Below are positions 8,924-23,141 of a stretch of 64,000 nt of DNA, piece by piece. The number at the start of each line of letters is the position of its first letter. Within the stretch, counting starts at the first letter, position 1. A program made the translations under genes and the position numbers. Where the stretch lies: assembly GCF_002994635.1 (NCBI RefSeq), contig NZ_PVNL01000120.1:62001-126000 (forward strand), read 5' to 3'. This DNA comes from Enhygromyxa salina. GTDB taxonomy: Bacteria > Myxococcota_A > Polyangia > Nannocystales > Nannocystaceae. The notes under the pieces were generated by a model, which was not told the DNA's origin, made no database searches, and saw only the letters and a list, made by a program, of their open reading frames with translations.

Positions 8924-10407
8924 GGCGGCGCGCCGACGCTACCCAGCAGCTCGCCCGTGCTCGCGTCGCGCAGCTCGAGCACGTGGGCACGAACCACGAT
9001 CACGTGGGTCGCGGACGCGCGCACCCCAACCAAGCGGTCGCCGACGCCGAGCTCGAGCGGCACCGACCACTCGGGCGCGCCAGCTTCAACGCCGATCGCG
9101 TCGACGTGATAGCGGCCGTCGCCGTCGACCCAGCCGATCACCGCTCGACCCGCGGCGAGGGTGCTGGCGATCGGCCACGGGGCCGCCGCGGTCGGCAGGG
9201 GCATGCGCCACGCGCTCTCGCTGATCGTCACGCGAAGCGCGGTGCCCCGGTCGATCCGCTTGGCTCGTCCGGCCTCGGTCTCCGGATCGAACGCGAAGCC
9301 GACGACGATCGGCTGGGCCTCGTCCGACTCGCCCGCCGCGGTGGTCTTGCCCAGCGCGACGCCCCGACCGGTCGCGGTGTCGACGTGAACCCGGTCGAGC
9401 TGGATCCCGTCGAGCTTCCCGCGAACGCTGGTGGCCAGCGCGACGCTGGGATCCAGCTCGCTCGCGCGCGCCTGTTCGCAGCCGAGCGGGGGTTGGCGCT
9501 GACGGGTGAGCGCGCCGGTCTCGAGGTCCAGCAGCTGGTGGCGCCGCTTGGCCACGTGCACGTAGACCACGGGCGCGGCCCCAGGCTCGGCTGCGGGCAC
9601 GCTGCACAGGTACTCGACGCGGTCGCCGACGTCGTGGGTTCGCACGCGGGTGCCGGTCGCTAGCTCGTGCACGAACACCGACGAATTCGTGTCACTGACG
9701 ACGACCCAGTGGCCGGCGACCGTGAACCGCAGGTGCTGGAGCTCGCGGTCGGACGTGCTCAGCGGGCCGATCCGCCACAGCCGCTCGCCGCTGGGGATCG
9801 CGTAGGCGTCGACGAACATGCGATCGGCAGCGTGGTCGCGCACGCGGGCCACGACGGCGGGCTGGCCGGCGATCTCGGTCAGCATCGGCGGACCCGCCCA
9901 GGGATCGACGCCGCTGATCTCGAGCGTGGCGTCGAGCTTGGCTTCGAGCTGATCGTACACGCCCGCGAGCCTGCGCAGCCCGGGGATGTCGTCGAGCGCG
10001 AGCACCCCTGCGGCGACCATTGCGAACGCGATGACGCTTGCCACGAACGCGAAGACCAGCGTCTGGAACAGCAGCCGGCCCATCCGGCCAAGGACGTGCT
10101 TGCGTCGGCTGCGCTGCTTGGCCTTGGCGTGCTTGGCCTCCGCTTCGCGTCGCTCGGCCTCGAGCTCGGCCCGGGCTTGCTCGGCGACCTCCAGCTGCTG
10201 GGCCGTCTTCGCCAGCTCTTCACCTGCGCGGCGAATGTGCTCATACAGCGCCTTGGTATCGAGGGTGACGCCGGCCATCGTCTTGGCCGTGCGCGCGCGC
10301 TCGGGGGCGAAGCGCGAGCCACAGTACTGACAGTTGACCTCGGTGGTCGGCGGCTCTGGGGGGAGCTCGGCCCCGCACGCTGGGCACTGGAAGCGAACGT
10401 ACTCCAC
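8920..10407 (-). CDS. Zinc-ribbon, coiled-coil, single-pass membrane protein with propeller-like C-terminal domain
   Basis: The 495-residue protein starts with a zinc ribbon (CPAC at 9-12, CQYC at 27-30). A charged coiled coil (about 45-105) and one hydrophobic membrane segment (about 112-138) follow. The large C-terminal region (about 170-490) has repeats such as VDAYAIPSGERLWRIG and VFVHELATGTRVRTHDVG, typical of PQQ-like or WD-like beta-propellers. The cytoplasmic ribbon and extracytoplasmic propeller suggest a signal-relay or scaffold role. It lies 57 bp downstream of a kinase gene in the same direction, so it may be that kinase's partner. Family assignment beyond this is not possible by eye. 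Confidence 0.75.
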   Translation of the reverse strand: MEYVRFQCPACGAELPPEPPTTEVNCQYCGSRFAPERARTAKTMAGVTLDTKALYEHIRRAGEELAKTAQQLEVAEQARAELEAERREAEAKHAKAKQRSRRKHVLGRMGRLLFQTLVFAFVASVIAFAMVAAGVLALDDIPGLRRLAGVYDQLEAKLDATLEISGVDPWAGPPMLTEIAGQPAVVARVRDHAADRMFVDAYAIPSGERLWRIGPLSTSDRELQHLRFTVAGHWVVVSDTNSSVFVHELATGTRVRTHDVGDRVEYLCSVPAAEPGAAPVVYVHVAKRRHQLLDLETGALTRQRQPPLGCEQARASELDPSVALATSVRGKLDGIQLDRVHVDTATGRGVALGKTTAAGESDEAQPIVVGFAFDPETEAGRAKRIDRGTALRVTISESAWRMPLPTAAAPWPIASTLAAGRAVIGWVDGDGRYHVDAIGVEAGAPEWSVPLELGVGDRLVGVRASATHVIVVRAHVLELRDASTGELLGSVGAPP

Positions 10408-10464
10408 GACGTGAGCGCCTCAGCCGAGCCCGAGCGACGAAGGTGAGGAGGACGCGGGCATGGC

Positions 10465-13605
<3,141 letters not shown>

Positions 13606-13639
13606 GTCGTCTCTCGGGGGCCCGGGGCCCGCTCGCGGA

Positions 13640-14020
13640 TCAGCCCTTGGGCTTGATCGTGATGACCGGACCGTACTTGATCTTGGCGTTGTCGTTGGTC
13701 TCGGCGGCGAACACGATGTTGACGATGTCGGACTTGACCGAACTGAACAGCTGCTGGGTCAGCCCGCTGCTCGTGTTGCGGCTCCAGCAGCTGGTGGCTT
13801 CGCCGCGGATCGGGACTTCGGTCCCGTAGAGGTACTGCCCGGAGATATCGTTGATGATGACGGTCGCGTCCTCGTCTCGAGGGGTCTCGATGACGCCGCC
13901 CTGCAGGTCGGGGCTCGACAGCTGCAGCGAGCCGTCAGCGGCGATCGACGCCGTGAGCACGTAGACATTGCCGGTGGAGGTGGTCGCAGCAGAGTTCGGT
14001 ATCGGTCGTGATCGGGCCAC
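13640..14020 (-). CDS. Hypothetical protein upstream of the kinase gene
   Basis: A 126-residue product, with no domain that I recognise, runs to TGA at 13640. The start is uncertain: GTG at 14020 (MARSRPIPNSAATTSTG) is chosen, and GTG at 14035 is an alternative. The longer open frame up to 14629 is antisense to a lipoprotein gene and unlikely. The sequence is polar and beta-prone (GNVYVLTASIAADGSLQLSS, then TVIINDISGQYLYGTEVPIRG), with a single Cys. It ends 34 bp before the kinase start and is probably cotranscribed with it. Confidence 0.6.
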   Translation of the reverse strand: MARSRPIPNSAATTSTGNVYVLTASIAADGSLQLSSPDLQGGVIETPRDEDATVIINDISGQYLYGTEVPIRGEATSCWSRNTSSGLTQQLFSSVKSDIVNIVFAAETNDNAKIKYGPVITIKPKG

Positions 14021-14152
14021 GCGCGAGCTTCGCACGAGTTCACATCGAGCGGCCAGCGGGGGCGCCGATCTTGGCTCGGGTGACTGTAAGAGCCGCGCGG
14101 CAGGGTCTCGTTGGGCCCCGGAGTCGCCGCAGCGGCGACCGACCGAGGTCCC

Positions 14153-15073
14153 ATGTACAACGCCGCCACGTTTGGTCTCCTCCTGCTCCCCCTTCTCGCC
14201 CTGACCCCTGGCTGCGCCAAGCAGGGCGACATGGCGGGTCCCCACGGCGGTGACGCGCTCGGGACCAGCTTTGGCGAGCGCGCCGAGGCCTCGCCCGCCA
14301 AGCAGCGCCGCAGTGATCGCCCGGCCAGTCCGCTCCCATCCGGGGCCGGCGCGTTCGAGTCCGAGGCGGCCCCGAGCGAGGCTGATCGCTGGAACGACGA
14401 CGCCGACTTCAGCTCCGGCGCGATCGCCATCGAGGAGAGCAAGCCCGGACTCGGCACCGCCTACGGTGAGCATCGCCACTCCAGCGTCGAGACCGTCGGC
14501 TTTCGCCGGGCCGACCCGTCGACCCCCGACGTGGTCTTCAGCATTCGCTACAACGACGTCGGCGGGGTCCGGGCCGCCGCCAGCCACAAGCGCACGCGGG
14601 CGTTCTCCGACGACGCGCTGCAGCAGCACGCCGGCCTGTCGTTCGCGCTGCTCGACGACCGCGGGGACGTGTTGCCAGCCGCGTCAGTGGGCTCCGAGCT
14701 GTGGGCCGTCGGCCAGCCGGAGGCGCGCTACAGCCTGGCGATCGCCAACGACACCAGCAGCGCGTTCGAGGTCGTGACCTCCGTCGACGGGCTCGACGTG
14801 ATCGACGGGGCCCCGGCGAGCTTCTCCAAGCGCGGCTACATCGTCGACCCGTTCAGCTCGGTGGTGATCGACGGCTGGCGGACCAGCGAGAGCAGCGTCG
14901 CCGCGTTTCGGTTCTCGAGCATCGAGGACAGCTACTCGGAGCGCATGGGTGACGGCCGCAACGTGGGGGTGATCGGCGCCGCGTTCTTCCGCGAGGCGCC
15001 GCGCCAGTGGGAAGAGTGGCGCGCGCCCGAAGAGACCTGGCGCCGCGATCGCGCCAACCCGTTCCCATTATGA
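14153..15073 (+). CDS. Secreted lipoprotein, unknown function
   Basis: A 306-residue lipoprotein with signal MYNAATFGLLLLPLLALTPG and lipobox Cys. A Ser/Ala/Pro-rich linker (to about 90) leads to a folded domain with VVFSIRYNDVGG, SLAIANDTSSAFEVVTSVDG and VVIDGWRTSESSVAAFRFSS, ending in GDGRNVGVIGAAFF. These motifs recur in myxobacterial proteins of unknown function. The chosen ATG places the signal correctly; the frame itself extends further upstream. It is transcribed divergently from the hypothetical/kinase operon, with the two starts about 130 bp apart. Confidence 0.75.
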   Translation: MYNAATFGLLLLPLLALTPGCAKQGDMAGPHGGDALGTSFGERAEASPAKQRRSDRPASPLPSGAGAFESEAAPSEADRWNDDADFSSGAIAIEESKPGLGTAYGEHRHSSVETVGFRRADPSTPDVVFSIRYNDVGGVRAAASHKRTRAFSDDALQQHAGLSFALLDDRGDVLPAASVGSELWAVGQPEARYSLAIANDTSSAFEVVTSVDGLDVIDGAPASFSKRGYIVDPFSSVVIDGWRTSESSVAAFRFSSIEDSYSERMGDGRNVGVIGAAFFREAPRQWEEWRAPEETWRRDRANPFPL

Positions 15074-15152
15074 CCCCCACAGCCGGTTTCGCACTTCGGG
15101 TCACTCGCTTCGCTCGCTCCCAATTGGCCGTTTGTGCGCGGGGGCATGATTG

Positions 15153-15169
15153 GCCCCCTAGAAGGGGGC
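15153..15169. terminator. Possible hairpin between convergent genes
   Basis: A 6-bp stem GCCCCC/GGGGGC with loop TAGAA lies between the lipoprotein and uvrA, which face each other. There is no T-tract, so a termination role is only possible. Confidence 0.3.
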
Positions 15170-15259
15170 TTGGCCGCTTCGACCATCGGTTCGGAGTTCG
15201 CCGTTCACTCTGTGCGCGATGGCGTGATCGGGCCCTTCCTTCGCCCCCAGCGTTGCGGG

Positions 15260-18253
<2,994 letters not shown>

Positions 18254-18392
18254 GGGGCGGGGACTGTAACTGATTCTCCGTTCAGTCCAAACTGTGGGTG
18301 GGGAGCTCCGGTCCGCGTCCGCTCGCGTGCTCTCCGCGGGGAGATCGCCGACCGTCAGAGCTGCGACAAACGCGGCTACGATCGCCGGCGAG

Positions 18393-18857
18393 ATGTTCAC
18401 GGACCGATATGACTGGCTGCTGGTTCAGCTCGATGAGGTGGGGGAGGCGGTCGGCAAGATCGCCGCGGCGCTGCTCGACATCGAGGTCGACCAAGAACAG
18501 CTGCTACCGCTCGACCAGCAGACCGACGCGCTGCTCGAAACCGCGTTCGACCACGCCCGCATGGCGCTCGTCGACGCCCGGACCGCCGCCTCGATCCTGC
18601 GGCCGCCCGCCCGTGTTCGGGCCTACGCGCAGCTGCTCGCCCAAAAGTCGCGGCTGCTGCACCAGCTCGGGCGCGCGGAGGCCAGCCACGCGCTCGCGTG
18701 CCGGGCCCTCGCGCTCCACCTCGAGGCCGCGGATCAGGAGACCGACCCGGACAAGATCGATCACGCCGGGATCGAGGCCCTGCTCGACCGGGATCCGCCG
18801 CTGCAGCTCGGCGCTCGCCACCAGCAGCTTCTGGACAACCTCGACGGCAGCAGGTGA
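18393..18857 (+). CDS. Helical hypothetical protein (DUF6483-like)
   Basis: The 154-residue product begins MFTDRYDWLLVQLDEVGEAV and is almost entirely predicted helical, with TPR-like spacing in AQLLAQKSRLLHQLGRAEASH and ALACRALALHLEAADQE. It resembles the DUF6483 type of small TPR-like proteins, but this is a tentative match by pattern. The ATG at 18393 gives a better N-terminus than the earlier in-frame ATG. Cytoplasmic, no signal. No function can be given. Confidence 0.62.
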   Translation: MFTDRYDWLLVQLDEVGEAVGKIAAALLDIEVDQEQLLPLDQQTDALLETAFDHARMALVDARTAASILRPPARVRAYAQLLAQKSRLLHQLGRAEASHALACRALALHLEAADQETDPDKIDHAGIEALLDRDPPLQLGARHQQLLDNLDGSR

Positions 18858-19023
18858 CACGTCGGACGCGGCTGAAGTTTGTGTGGGACAGCCCGAGGGT
18901 TGGACAGCAAACCTGCATTGCGCCACAGCGCGCGCGTTGACGCATATAATGCTGAGCCGCAGGGCCATTCCACCCGGCGTCATCACCAGCGAGCTCGCGC
19001 CCGTGACCGACCACTCCCCCAAC

Positions 19024-20361
19024 ATGCAGTCTCCCCCTGTCACCCGCCGTCGTGGCGACCTGCATCCTGCGCTGCGGAGCATGCTGGGCATGACCGTCGG
19101 CGCCGGGCTGCTGCTCGCGCCGACGCTCGCCCACGCGGGCAAGGGCAAGACGGAAGGTCCCAAGGCCTCGCTCGAGGCGTCGGCGTCGACCGACGACGGC
19201 GGCTCGGCCAGCGCAGACGCGAGCGCGTCAAACGAGAACGCGCGGCCCAAGGGCGAGCGCTGGATCGATCGCTTTCCCCCGGATCCGATGATGCTCGAGC
19301 TCGGCGTGTGGGGCGGCGTGTTGTTCCCCTCGCCCCAGCTCGAGCTGTTCGAGGCGGACCGCTCGCTGCCGCAGCAGGGCCGCAAGCAGTACGGGATCCT
19401 GGCCCCGGATGTCGGCGTGCGCCTGGGTTTCTATCCGCTGCGCCACTTTGGGATCGAGGCCGAGGGCGGCGTGATGCCGGCCTCGCTGCGGGACAGCGGC
19501 GGCAAGCCGATCATCTGGGCCGGTCGCGGGCACCTGGTCGGACAGATCGGCCTGTGGCGTCTGACGCCGTTCATCGTCGCGGGCGCCGGGGCGATGGGCG
19601 TCGCGAGTCCGCGGGCCGACGTCGGCAGCGAGGCCGACATTGCGATCCACTTCGGCGCCGGGCTCAAGTTCTTCATCAACTACTGGCTGCTGCTGCGCCT
19701 CGACATCCGCGACAACCTCACCAACCGCGTCGGGGTGGGGGAGGGCGTGACCCACAGCCCCGAGATCCTGCTCGGGCTCTCGGTCACGCTCAACCGCAAG
19801 AGCGAGAAGCCCGTGCGCGACCGCGACCACGACGGGATCCCCGACAACGAGGATCAGTGCCCGACCGAGCCTGGCCCGGCCCCGACTGGCTGCCCGCCCG
19901 ACGAGGACCAGGACGAGATCCCGGACGAACAGGACAAGTGCCCGACCGAGCCGGAGACCAAGAACGGCTTCGACGACGACGACGGCTGCCCGGACGTGGT
20001 GCCCAGCGAGTTCGCCGATCTCGCCGGCATCCTCAAGGGCATCAACTTCGACTCCGACAAGGACGTGATCAAGAAGGACTCCAAGCCGATCCTCGATCGC
20101 GCGGTCGAGGTCCTGCAGCTGTACCCGCAGGTCCGGGTCGAGATCAGCGGGCACACCGACTCGAACGGCGGCTACGAGCACAACGTGGACCTCTCGCAGC
20201 GGCGCGCCGAGGCGGTCAAGCGCTACCTGGTCGAGGCGGGGATCGACGAGTCGCGGATCGAGACCCGCGGCGCGGGTCCCAACGAGCCGATCGACACCAA
20301 CGACACCTCCGCCGGCCGCGCCGAGAACCGCCGCATCGAGGTCAAGATCCTCACGCACTGA
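19024..20361 (+). CDS. OmpA-family outer-membrane protein
   Basis: The 445-residue protein starts MQSPPVTRRR and has a signal ending AHA|GKG near residue 40. Three parts follow: an N-terminal beta-barrel (about 80-260), thrombospondin type 3 calcium repeats (DRDHDGIPDNEDQCPTE, then DEDQDEIPDEQDKCPTE), and a C-terminal OmpA peptidoglycan-binding domain (INFDSDKDVI, GHTDSNGG, RRAEAVKRYL). It anchors the outer membrane to peptidoglycan. It is likely monocistronic, about 100 bp before rlmN. An ATG at 18949 would also be in frame, but the signal fits the later start. Confidence 0.9.
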   Translation: MQSPPVTRRRGDLHPALRSMLGMTVGAGLLLAPTLAHAGKGKTEGPKASLEASASTDDGGSASADASASNENARPKGERWIDRFPPDPMMLELGVWGGVLFPSPQLELFEADRSLPQQGRKQYGILAPDVGVRLGFYPLRHFGIEAEGGVMPASLRDSGGKPIIWAGRGHLVGQIGLWRLTPFIVAGAGAMGVASPRADVGSEADIAIHFGAGLKFFINYWLLLRLDIRDNLTNRVGVGEGVTHSPEILLGLSVTLNRKSEKPVRDRDHDGIPDNEDQCPTEPGPAPTGCPPDEDQDEIPDEQDKCPTEPETKNGFDDDDGCPDVVPSEFADLAGILKGINFDSDKDVIKKDSKPILDRAVEVLQLYPQVRVEISGHTDSNGGYEHNVDLSQRRAEAVKRYLVEAGIDESRIETRGAGPNEPIDTNDTSAGRAENRRIEVKILTH

Positions 20362-20465
20362 TCTCCCCCGACATGCGCGGGCCGCTCTGGTGCCCGTGGT
20401 CGCCGAGTTCTCGGCTGTGCTACACGCATGGTCGGGGGCCCGTCCGCCGGGCCCGCCGGTTCAAC

Positions 20466-21584
20466 ATGTCCAAGATCGTCTGGCAGATTCGTCGCCCCAG
20501 CCGCGGCATCCCGAGGCCGGCCGCACCCAACTTGCGGGGGATGAGTCGGGCCGAGCTCGGTGACTGGCTCACGCGCGAGCTGGGGGCGCCGCGGTTTCGC
20601 GCCGATCAGGTGTTTGGCTGGCTGCACCTGCGCCGCGTCGACTCGTTCGACGCGATGACCAACCTGTCCAAGCACGAGCGCGCGGCCCTGAGCGAGCGCG
20701 CGAGCCTCGAGCGGCTGGGCGTCGACACGATCCTACGGGCCCGGGACGGGACCCGGAAGCTGCGGCTGCGGACCGTCGACGGCCACGCGATCGAGTCGGT
20801 GCTGATCCCCAACGACGAGCGCGGCCTGACCCAGTGCATCAGCTCGCAGGTTGGCTGCGCGCTCGACTGTCGGTTCTGCGCGACCGCGAGCCTGGGGTTC
20901 ACGCGCAACCTCGACACCTGGGAGATCGTCGAGCAGGTCACCCGCGCCCGCGTGCTGCTCGCCGAAGAGGCCGCGCGCGACGGCGCCAAGTGGACCCCGC
21001 GGATCACGAACGTGGTCTACATGGGCATGGGCGAGCCGCTCCACAACTACAACCAGGTTCGGCGCTCAATCGAGATCCTCACGGACGATGCTGGCGACGC
21101 GATCGCGGGTCGTCGGATCACGGTCTCGACCTCCGGGCTGGTTCCGGCGATCGAGCGGTTCGCGAGTGAGGGGCTGGGGCTCGAGGTCGGGCTCGCGGTC
21201 AGCCTCAACGCGACCACGGATCCGGTCCGCGATCAGGTCATGCCGATCAACCAGCGCTGGGACATCGCGACGCTGCTGGCCGCGGTCAGGAACGTTCCCA
21301 CCTCACGGCGGCGACGGGTGACCTTCGAGTACGTGCTGCTGCGCGACGTCAACGACACCGACGCCGACGCGCGGCGGCTGGTGAGCCTGGTTCGGGAGTT
21401 TCGCTGTCACGTCAACGTGATCCCGTTCAACCCCCACCCGCACGCGCCCTACCAGCGGCCGAGTGATCGGCGGACCCAGGCCTTTGTCGCGATCTTGCGT
21501 GACGCGGGCGTGCAGTGCTGGCTACGCACGCCACGTGGTGACGACATTCAGGCGGCGTGTGGCCAGCTGGCGGCCGAGGGGTAA
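20466..21584 (+). CDS. rlmN: Dual-specificity 23S rRNA/tRNA adenine C2-methyltransferase RlmN
   Basis: RlmN is a radical SAM enzyme that methylates A2503 of 23S rRNA and A37 of some tRNAs. The cluster cysteines are C131, C135 and C138 in CALDCRFC, and the methyl-accepting Cys is C365 in ACGQL at the C-terminus. MGMGEPLHNYNQV and NVIPFNPHPHAPY are family signatures. Length 372 fits. It follows the OmpA gene in the same direction, with a gap of 104 bp. Confidence 0.96.
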   Translation: MSKIVWQIRRPSRGIPRPAAPNLRGMSRAELGDWLTRELGAPRFRADQVFGWLHLRRVDSFDAMTNLSKHERAALSERASLERLGVDTILRARDGTRKLRLRTVDGHAIESVLIPNDERGLTQCISSQVGCALDCRFCATASLGFTRNLDTWEIVEQVTRARVLLAEEAARDGAKWTPRITNVVYMGMGEPLHNYNQVRRSIEILTDDAGDAIAGRRITVSTSGLVPAIERFASEGLGLEVGLAVSLNATTDPVRDQVMPINQRWDIATLLAAVRNVPTSRRRRVTFEYVLLRDVNDTDADARRLVSLVREFRCHVNVIPFNPHPHAPYQRPSDRRTQAFVAILRDAGVQCWLRTPRGDDIQAACGQLAAEG

Positions 21585-21606
21585 TCTGACCATGCGACGC
21601 GCTGTG

Positions 21607-21642
21607 CATATGTTCGGGCATATGTTCGGGCACGTGTTCGGC
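21607..21642. repeat. Three tandem 12-bp repeats
   Basis: CATATGTTCGGG occurs twice in a row and is followed by the diverged copy CACGTGTTCGGC, just after rlmN and before the PEGA gene. In frame it would encode an HMFG-like repeat. Its role is unknown; it is probably a short slippage array. Confidence 0.6.
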
Positions 21643-21839
21643 CTGCCAGGCAGATTTGGACCGATCGATATTACCGGCGTCACCACGAGGATCTGCTTGG
21701 TCGCCGCGCGAATCTGGACGAGAGGTGACCCCACCGCGCGGTCTGGCCCTTCGATCAGGAAAATTTGGACTGTCGCCCCGAAGGTCTGCGCTCTCGGACC
21801 TGCGGTTGTTCACGATTGGGTGCTAAGTTGCAGGTTGCG

Positions 21840-22823
21840 ATGATGTCCGCCTTGCCCCTGTTCGCGCTGCTCTCATTCTCGCCGCCGACCGAGCCGGTGA
21901 GTGACCCACCTGCGCCCGCGGTCAGCCCCGAGCAGGGGCACCAAGACTACGAGGCCGCGCTCGAGGGGGTCCGCACCGCCCAGCGCATGGCCAACGAGAA
22001 CCCTCAAGCTGGGTCCGCGAAGCTACGCGATGCGCTGGTGCGACTGCACGGCATGCCCGCGATGCTGGCCAATGATCCCGAGGGCCGGGATGTGCGAACC
22101 ATGGCTCAGCTGACCCTGGCGCGCTCGCTGTTGGCGGCCGACGACGCTGACGGAGCCCGCGACGCCATGGACGAAGCGATCCGAACCGCGCGCGGAGATC
22201 CGCTGCCCACCAAGCAGTTCGGGCCTGGGCTCACGGCGCTCCACAAGGAGCGAGCCGGTGCGCTGGCCAAGCTCGGGACCGGCACGATCACTGTCCAGTG
22301 CAACATCCCTTGCCGTGTCCATATCGACGAGCGGCCGACCAAGCTGACGACCGACGCGCTGGTGCCCGGCAGCTATCGCCTGTGGATCGAGGCCAGCGAC
22401 GGCAGCCAGCTCGCGTATGCGAAGACGGTCGAGGTCGAGGCCGATCAGACCGCGTCGATCGAGTACGGGGAGCGGATTATCGTTGTTCCCCCGCCCGAGA
22501 CCGCCAAGCCGTTCAAGCGCATCATGCCGCGTTGGGCAGAGGTCGTGCTCATGAGCGCAGGCGCGGTCGCGGTTGGAACGGGCGCGGCGCTGTGGGCGAT
22601 CGACGGCACCTGCCCCAACGGCATCGACCCGACCAATGAGGCCGCGTGCCCGCAGATCTACACCACCAAGGTCGCCGGCATCGTCACGGTCGCGGTGGGC
22701 GGCGCCTTGTTATTGGGCGGCACGGTCACGCTGGCGGTCGACGAGGTCCGCCTCAAACGTCAGCCGGATCGAGCCGCCGCGACCGGCACCGCCGTCACGC
22801 TGCTCTGGACCACCAGGTTCTGA
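21840..22823 (+). CDS. Membrane protein with PEGA-like domain
   Basis: The 327-residue protein starts MMSALPLFALLSF, a short hydrophobic signal. A helical region (about 40-150) is followed by a PEGA-like domain (TVQCNIPCRVHIDERPTKLTTDALVPGSYRLWIEASDG). Two hydrophobic segments lie near the C-terminus (VVLMSAGAVAVGTGAALWAI and GIVTVAVGGALLLGGTVTLAV). The PEGA domain is a surface beta-fold found in bacterial signalling and envelope proteins. It is likely exported and membrane-bound, function unknown. The gap to rlmN is about 255 bp and holds the 12-bp repeats. Confidence 0.72.
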   Translation: MMSALPLFALLSFSPPTEPVSDPPAPAVSPEQGHQDYEAALEGVRTAQRMANENPQAGSAKLRDALVRLHGMPAMLANDPEGRDVRTMAQLTLARSLLAADDADGARDAMDEAIRTARGDPLPTKQFGPGLTALHKERAGALAKLGTGTITVQCNIPCRVHIDERPTKLTTDALVPGSYRLWIEASDGSQLAYAKTVEVEADQTASIEYGERIIVVPPPETAKPFKRIMPRWAEVVLMSAGAVAVGTGAALWAIDGTCPNGIDPTNEAACPQIYTTKVAGIVTVAVGGALLLGGTVTLAVDEVRLKRQPDRAAATGTAVTLLWTTRF

Positions 22824-22836
22824 ACACCATTAGGGG

Positions 22837-23019
22837 TCACAGCCCCGGGTGGAACAGGCGGCCTTCGCTGCTGCGCAGGGCGGGGATCGCCGCGGCTCGA
22901 GCAGCTTCGCGGCGGCGATCGGCGAGGCGGAACCGGAGCGAGCGAGCCGCGCTGAGGGCCGGGCCCAGCAGCGATCGAGCTTCACGGACGAGGGCGACGG
23001 CACGGAAGTGGGCGCTCAT
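22837..23019 (-). CDS. Possible small basic protein
   Basis: A 60-residue minus-strand frame (MSAHFRAVALVREARSLLGP...) has more than four-fifths G/C at third positions, like real genes here. It is Arg/Ala-rich and predicted helical. It lies in a 318-bp gap between the PEGA gene and dacB. No family known. The overall high GC of the region means the codon evidence alone is weak. Confidence 0.35.
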   Translation of the reverse strand: MSAHFRAVALVREARSLLGPALSAARSLRFRLADRRREAARAAAIPALRSSEGRLFHPGL

Positions 23020-23141
23020 GCAGGCCTAACTCTGCAAGCCCGGGACCACTTTCACATGCGCTTTGCATCGGCTTCACGCAGGATTTTCAGACCACGATGA
23101 TCCCCGCGCCCCGGCCCCGACATTCGGGTCATGCCCGGGAC

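Noticed and set aside
13640..14629. 329-residue version of the hypothetical upstream of the kinase
   Set aside because: Its first 200 residues are antisense to the lipoprotein at 14153, so only the C-terminal 126 residues are likely real.
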